DNA of 11,385 bases. Origin: JBGPIT01 sp041485125 (GTDB lineage: Bacteria > Desulfobacterota > Binatia > UTPRO1). Location: contig JBGPIT010000142.1 of the NCBI GenBank assembly GCA_041485125.1, positions 1 to 11,385 on the forward strand, in the 5' to 3' direction. Under the pieces are notes generated by a model that saw only the letters and a program-made list of their open reading frames with translations, was not told the origin of the DNA and did no database searches. Position numbers and translations under genes: made by a program. This document shows positions 8,063 to 11,385 of this stretch, one piece after another; positions within the stretch are counted from its first letter, which is position 1; each line of letters begins with the position of its first letter.

Positions 8063-8455
8063 TCAGCTCGCCAGCGCCACGCTGACGCTGACGCGCTCGC
8101 GCGCCTGCGTCGCCACCAGCTCGTAGGTGATGGTCGCGAGCGCCGCTTGCGGGTCCGTCCCGTCGGGCTCGACCGCCACCGACTCGACGCGGATGCGCGG
8201 CTCCCACGCGGCGAGCGCCTTCGTGATGCGATCCTCGATCAGATGCCGCGTGGTGACCGTGTTGGGCTCGAACAGGAATCGGCCGAGGCCCCCGCCGAAC
8301 TCGGGGAGGCGCAACCGCTCGCGTTGCTCGGTGAGCAAGATGACGTGGACGGACTCGCGGACGTTCGCTTCGCCCGCCGACCAGACGATCCGGCCGTCGG
8401 CGCCGACGCGCGGCGGAAAGCTCATCCCTCTTCCGAAGAGCCGGTCGGCGTCCAT
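8063..8455 (-). CDS. Baseplate wedge protein, GPW/gp25 family
   Basis: A 130-residue protein of the gp25-like family, the most conserved wedge component, which pins the first sheath ring to the baseplate. The signature is present: GRGMSFPPR near the start (8-16), S-A-G-E-x-N-V-R-E-S (26-35), ERLRLPEFGGGL (46-57) with the family's R-x-P-x-F-G core, and F-L-F-E-P-N (60-65). The amphipathic helix RHLIEDRITKALAAWEPRI (70-88) and terminal beta strands follow. Length is usual for the family. ATG at 8455 was chosen because GAG sits 7 bases before it; GTG at 8458 would add one residue, and ATG at 8425 would remove the conserved GRG stretch. The gap to the preceding stop is 4 bases and to the next start 6 bases, indicating tight co-translation. 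Confidence 0.93.
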   Translation of the reverse strand: MDADRLFGRGMSFPPRVGADGRIVWSAGEANVRESVHVILLTEQRERLRLPEFGGGLGRFLFEPNTVTTRHLIEDRITKALAAWEPRIRVESVAVEPDGTDPQAALATITYELVATQARERVSVSVALAS

Positions 8456-8459
8456 CACG

Positions 8460-9953
8460 TCACTCGATCTTCACGTTGCCCGGCACGCAGATCCGCAAGA
8501 ACGGCAGCCACCAGAAGACGATGTTCAACAGGACGAGGAAGATCATCAAGACGATCATCGCGCAGAGCGTGATGATCGGAATCGAGAACGAGAGCGCGTG
8601 GCCGCCGCAGCCGAGCTGATCGCGCAGCTTCGCGGAGACGCGGAACGCGACGTTGTTCTTGAACTTCCGCAGTCCCGCGATGCTGGTGTCCTCGGGCATC
8701 GAGATCACGATCGGCCGGCTCGGCGCGTCGGGATCGAAGAACCCCGCGATCTCGAACGGCGTGCTCGGCTCGCTGACGAGCGCGCCGTGGAACGGCTTGC
8801 AGCGTGGCTGCTCGTACACGCAGCGGGTGACGTAGAGCGTCCCCGGCGGGCCTTCGAGCCGCGCGACGGCGACGGTCTCCGACGGCTGGTCGGTCGCGGC
8901 CGGTGGGCTCCCGAGCGCGGCCGTGATCGCGCTCTGCAACGTCGATCGCGTGGCGTCCTGATTCAATGCCCAGTCGCGGAGATCATAGGAAAGAGCGGGC
9001 TCCGTCGTGCCGTCGAGGACGATGCGGTCGCGCTGCTTCCACACCGCGCGCAGCGCGGCCAGCGCCGTGTCGCCTCCGACGGCCGTCGCGCTCAAGAGGT
9101 CGTACAAGCCCGCGCTCGGGTCCGGCGGTCGCGCCGGCGTGGGGGTCTCGAGAATTGCCGGCCAGGTGGTGAGCACCATCGTCGCCAGGAGCTCCGCGAG
9201 GTCGAGCAGGATGAAGAGCGACGCCTCGTGGGCCTGCGCATCCGACGGCGGCGGAGTCTTCCCCAACGGGTTTTGCAACGCCTTCAGCTGTTCGATGATC
9301 CGCTCGTCGACGAGGTCCAGGCGCGGGTCCCCGGCCGGCGCTCCTGCGGCAGGCGGCAGCGCGGGCGCGGTCGCTAACGTCTCGATGCTGGCGGTCGGGA
9401 TCAGGCCGAGCAGCAGCCGGCGGCGCCGATCGTCCTCGTCGAAGTTGACCGGGAAGAGCGGCAGCCGCTCCTCGTGCGCCGCGACGGTGATCTCCTGGCC
9501 GGACGCGATCGGCTGCCAGCCCTTGATGCCCTGCACCGCATCGTCGATCCACGCCCACTCCTCGCCGCCGGCGTTCGTCCGTCGCAGGACGAACCCGACG
9601 CGCTCCGCGCGCGCGGTGTCGACGCGATGATCCGGGAGCCCCGTCATGCGGCAGACGAGCGTCGCCGCGACCAGGCTGAAGTGCCCGTGCACGGGCTGGT
9701 AGAGCTTGACGTTGGCGGGCGCCGGCGGTTGCCAGCTGGACGATGCGCCGCGCGGCGGCGCCTGGTGGCTCTTCGGGATCGCGACGTGGTCCGCGAGCTG
9801 CTCGGGGGCGGCGTCGAGCAGCGCGGCGAGGTCCTCCATGAAGGAGTCGGAGCCGAACGCCAGCAACGCGGGACGCCGGATGCGCTCCGGGACCGACACC
9901 GCGCCGTCCCAGAGCGGCGAGGCGGTGACCCATTGCACCCGCGGCTCGGCCAT
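8460..9953 (-). CDS. eCIS-associated protein of unknown function with C-terminal hydrophobic segment
   Basis: A 497-residue protein of no named family that I can assign. I recognise its style as a conserved companion of eCIS baseplate genes, notably the stretches KLYQPVHGHFSLVAA (83-97) and PFEIAGFFDPDAPSRPI (399-415) followed by GLRKFKNNVAF (427-437). Residues 200-245 are Pro/Ala-rich and look like a linker. Residues 456-486 are almost uninterrupted hydrophobic, with WWLPFL at the end, long enough for a membrane helix; only 11 residues follow. There is no N-terminal signal peptide. It lies between gpV and gp25, so a role at the spike-wedge junction or in particle anchoring is plausible but inferred. 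The start chosen is ATG at 9953, 5 bases after the gpV stop; an in-frame GTG at 9962 overlapping that stop by 4 bases is an alternative. The open frame continues far upstream, but that part only shadows gpV in another frame. Confidence 0.8.
   Translation of the reverse strand: MAEPRVQWVTASPLWDGAVSVPERIRRPALLAFGSDSFMEDLAALLDAAPEQLADHVAIPKSHQAPPRGASSSWQPPAPANVKLYQPVHGHFSLVAATLVCRMTGLPDHRVDTARAERVGFVLRRTNAGGEEWAWIDDAVQGIKGWQPIASGQEITVAAHEERLPLFPVNFDEDDRRRRLLLGLIPTASIETLATAPALPPAAGAPAGDPRLDLVDERIIEQLKALQNPLGKTPPPSDAQAHEASLFILLDLAELLATMVLTTWPAILETPTPARPPDPSAGLYDLLSATAVGGDTALAALRAVWKQRDRIVLDGTTEPALSYDLRDWALNQDATRSTLQSAITAALGSPPAATDQPSETVAVARLEGPPGTLYVTRCVYEQPRCKPFHGALVSEPSTPFEIAGFFDPDAPSRPIVISMPEDTSIAGLRKFKNNVAFRVSAKLRDQLGCGGHALSFSIPIITLCAMIVLMIFLVLLNIVFWWLPFLRICVPGNVKIE
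8496..8588 (-). other. Predicted transmembrane or hydrophobic tail segment
   Basis: Encodes residues 456-486 of the 497-residue protein: about 31 residues with no charged side chain, dominated by Ile, Leu, Val, Met, Phe and Trp. It includes P459, N477 and the W481-W482 pair, and an Arg (487) follows directly. The length suits one membrane-spanning helix or a hydrophobic hairpin. Read by eye only; no topology predictor was run. Confidence 0.7.
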
Positions 9954-9958
9954 CGCGC

Positions 9959-10675
9959 TCACCAGATGTTTCCCGCGCCCGGGGTGTAGGACGCGCTGAC
10001 GACGCTGTTGGTGATCACCGTCGCCGCCTGCACCACCCCGCTGAACTTCGACATGCCGGCGTTCACCGTCACCATGCCGGCCGACACCTCGACCGCGCTG
10101 GCGTTGATCGTCACCTTCGCCGACGCGGTGACGGTGATACCGCTCGACTCGAGCTTCACCGAGTTGCCGTTGCTGTCGGCGATCTCGATCGAGCCCGGCC
10201 CGTCCTTCATGGTCAGCTTCTGCCCGCCGGGCGTCTCGACGATGAACTGCTCGCGACCGTCGTTGTCGTCGAGCGTGAGCTTGACGCCGTTCCGGGACCG
10301 CAGGACCTTGAGGAAGTTGCTGCCGGAGCCGTCCATCGAGGCCGGCGGGGTGTCGCGCCCGTTCCACAGCGCACCGATGACGTACGGGCGCCGCGGGTCG
10401 CCGCTCTCGAAGCCGACCAGCACCTCGTCGTCGACGTCGGGAATGAACCAGCTGCCGCGGTTGCGTCCGGCCATGAGCGTCGCGACGCGGGCCCACGCCT
10501 CGTAGCGGCCATTGCCGGTGTCGGGCGACCACGGCAGCGTGATCTTCACCCGCCCCTGCCCATCGGGGTCCTTCACGTCGCTCACCAGCGCCGGGTACAC
10601 GCCGTACCAGCGTCCGCCGAGGCCGCTCGAGACCCGCTCATCGACGACGACGTCGAGTGTCGCCGGCTCAAACAT
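9959..10675 (-). CDS. Baseplate assembly/spike protein gpV-like (OB fold plus beta-helix)
   Basis: A 238-residue protein. Residues about 24-108 form the gpV OB-fold domain, with the typical string G-V-Y-P-A-L-V (25-31), DPDGQGRVKI (36-45), W-F-I-P-x-V-x-D-E-V-L-V-G-F (76-89) and the GDPRRPYVIGALWNG stretch (92-106). Residues about 120-225 are short alternating beta strands rich in Val, Thr, Ser and Gly, as in the trimeric beta-helix of phage spikes. The C-terminus, YTPGAGNIW, looks like a conserved cap. The product is expected to trimerise under gpD and form the membrane-piercing needle, usually tipped by a PAAR protein. The start is ATG at 10675: GGAG lies about 7 bases upstream, and the nearest upstream ATG (10709) is in another frame and reaches a stop. 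The next gene begins 5 bases after the stop, or overlaps by 4 if its GTG is used. Confidence 0.93.
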   Translation of the reverse strand: MFEPATLDVVVDERVSSGLGGRWYGVYPALVSDVKDPDGQGRVKITLPWSPDTGNGRYEAWARVATLMAGRNRGSWFIPDVDDEVLVGFESGDPRRPYVIGALWNGRDTPPASMDGSGSNFLKVLRSRNGVKLTLDDNDGREQFIVETPGGQKLTMKDGPGSIEIADSNGNSVKLESSGITVTASAKVTINASAVEVSAGMVTVNAGMSKFSGVVQAATVITNSVVSASYTPGAGNIW

Positions 10676-10713
10676 CGCCGCTCCGGCGGTGCGCGTGCGT
10701 GCCGCTCATGGTC

Positions 10714-11385
10714 TCACCCCCGCCGTCCCAAACCCGGACGCTCGGCCTTGAACTCGGTGCGGATGCCGCGCGTCCCGTCGAAGAGGTGCGTCACCTCGGA
10801 GACGTAGTATTTGCCGCTGTAGAGCGGGCCGAGGTTCTTCAAGTCGACGTAGCTCCCGACGCGCAGCCGGCCGTCGGTCTCCGCGATGCCGCGGCCGGTG
10901 ACGAAGCGGCGCGCGCTCATCTTGAACAGCGCCTCCGCCTCCGCTTGCGCCTCGCGGCTGCTGAGCGGGACGGTGTGCGCGAGCGCCTCTTTGCGGTCGC
11001 CGAACTTCGCGCTCAGGATGCTGGCGCCGCTCTCGTCGCCGTTCAGCTCGGAGGCGATCGCGGACGCGGTCGCCTCGAACTTGACCGCACGTTTGCCGCC
11101 GACGTCCCAGCCCGCGACGGTCACGCTGGAGCGCTGCGCCGCCAGATCGGACAGTACCGAGAACTCGCGCAGCTCCTGGCGGTAGGTGAGCTCGAGCGTG
11201 CCGCCGTCGCGATCGCCGTGCGCCTTCGCGTTCAGCATGCTGCCGTCCATCCAGAGCTCGGCGTCGACGGCACGGGCGCGCTCACGCACGAAGGCGAGGT
11301 CGCTCTGGTTGATCTGCGCCAGCACCTTGTGCGTCGGCCCGCTGACGCTCACGTTCGGCCGCAGCCCGTGATCGTTCGCGATCCG
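10714..11385 (-). CDS. Spike hub protein, phage late control gene D (gpD)-like, partial (5' end outside window)
   Basis: The last 223 codons of a gene that begins beyond the right edge; the frame is open to the last base of the window and ends in TGA. The visible part matches the phage late control D / VgrG hub family: a short stretch with DHGL (fragment residues 5-8), then the signature H-K-x3-Q-x-N-x-S-D-L-x-F (residues 19-32), a middle beta-rich part, and the closing segment with GKYYVSEVTH (191-200). Proteins of this family trimerise and form the adaptor between the inner tube and the spike. Here gpD and gpV are separate genes, whereas in Afp/PVC and in T6SS VgrG they are one polypeptide. 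It is followed 38 bases later by the gpV gene in the same direction. The family call is firm; assignment to an eCIS rather than a prophage rests on the neighbours. Confidence 0.88.
   Translation of the reverse strand, partial: RIANDHGLRPNVSVSGPTHKVLAQINQSDLAFVRERARAVDAELWMDGSMLNAKAHGDRDGGTLELTYRQELREFSVLSDLAAQRSSVTVAGWDVGGKRAVKFEATASAIASELNGDESGASILSAKFGDRKEALAHTVPLSSREAQAEAEALFKMSARRFVTGRGIAETDGRLRVGSYVDLKNLGPLYSGKYYVSEVTHLFDGTRGIRTEFKAERPGLGRRG

Larger units (their letters stand above)
1..11385 (-). other. Extracellular contractile injection system baseplate/fibre operon segment
   Basis: Eight same-strand genes in the order gpD, gpV, unknown, gp25, J, gpI, fibre-like, fibre-like, with junctions of 38, 5, 4, 6 and 1 bases, a 4-base overlap, and 13 bases. 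The enlarged J and gpI types, the unknown protein between gpV and gp25, and the lack of capsid, lysis, integrase or terminase genes favour an eCIS over a P2-like prophage or an R-type pyocin. T6SS is unlikely because no TssA-M type gene is present and gpI/J of these types are not part of it. The sheath, tube and ATPase genes that would prove it are outside the window. Confidence 0.85.

Noticed and set aside
5585..8572. A 995-codon open frame on the plus strand, opposite the J and gp25 genes
   Set aside because: It lies antisense to well-recognised genes, its product is Arg/Ala/Asp-rich without any domain, and such frames are common in GC-rich DNA.
8460..9953. PAAR tip protein or AAA+ ATPase at the place of the unknown gene
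   Set aside because: Too long for PAAR and lacking its repeats; no Walker A or B motif is seen.
9954..10532. Upstream extension of the unknown-protein frame to position 10532
   Set aside because: It overlaps gpV in another frame, is Arg/Gly-rich, and the protein-like sequence begins at ATG 9953, right after the gpV stop.
10676..10713. Promoter or terminator in the 38-base gap between the gpD and gpV genes
   Set aside because: The largest gap in the window, but no inverted repeat with a T run and no -35/-10 pair is visible; it holds only the gpV ribosome site.

Overview
The window is one continuous minus-strand operon segment encoding the baseplate, spike and fibre-like end of a phage-tail-like contractile injection system, most likely an extracellular contractile injection system (eCIS; relatives are the Afp/PVC/MAC and Streptomyces-type CIS particles). 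Transcription runs from the right end of the window to the left. Eight genes are packed with gaps of 1 to 38 bases or a 4-base overlap, and both outermost genes run off the window. I see no RNA genes, IS elements, CRISPR arrays, promoters or terminators, and no gene-free stretch longer than 38 bases.

Layout in transcription order (right to left): a gpD-like spike hub protein (5' end missing); a gpV-like OB-fold/beta-helix spike protein; a 497-residue eCIS-associated protein of unknown function with a C-terminal hydrophobic segment; a gp25/GPW wedge protein; a large 769-residue baseplate J-type wedge protein; a 1132-residue multidomain tail protein I (probable beta-propeller, then the gpI domain, then a repeat region); a 620-residue fibre-like protein; and the first 158 codons of a second fibre-like protein whose N-terminal domain resembles that of its neighbour. 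gpD plus gpV would form the central spike, gp25 and J the wedges, tail protein I would link wedges to the fibre network, and the last two genes probably encode appendages. Sheath, tube, LysM, PAAR tip, tape measure, AAA+ ATPase and cap proteins are not in the window and are expected on either side. No toxin or effector gene is visible.

The organism is a bacterium with a GC-rich genome. Hand counts of single 60-base rows gave 72% (5281-5340) and 80% (6541-6600), and there are many long antisense open frames typical of such DNA. The gene set fits soil or sediment groups such as Myxococcota, other former Deltaproteobacteria, Acidobacteriota or Actinobacteria, but nothing here decides the phylum. 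The most interesting features are three repeats in tail protein I that align without gaps over their 45-residue core, the hydrophobic-tailed protein between spike and wedge genes, the tandem pair of fibre-like genes sharing an N-terminal domain, and a fall in GC at the fibre end.
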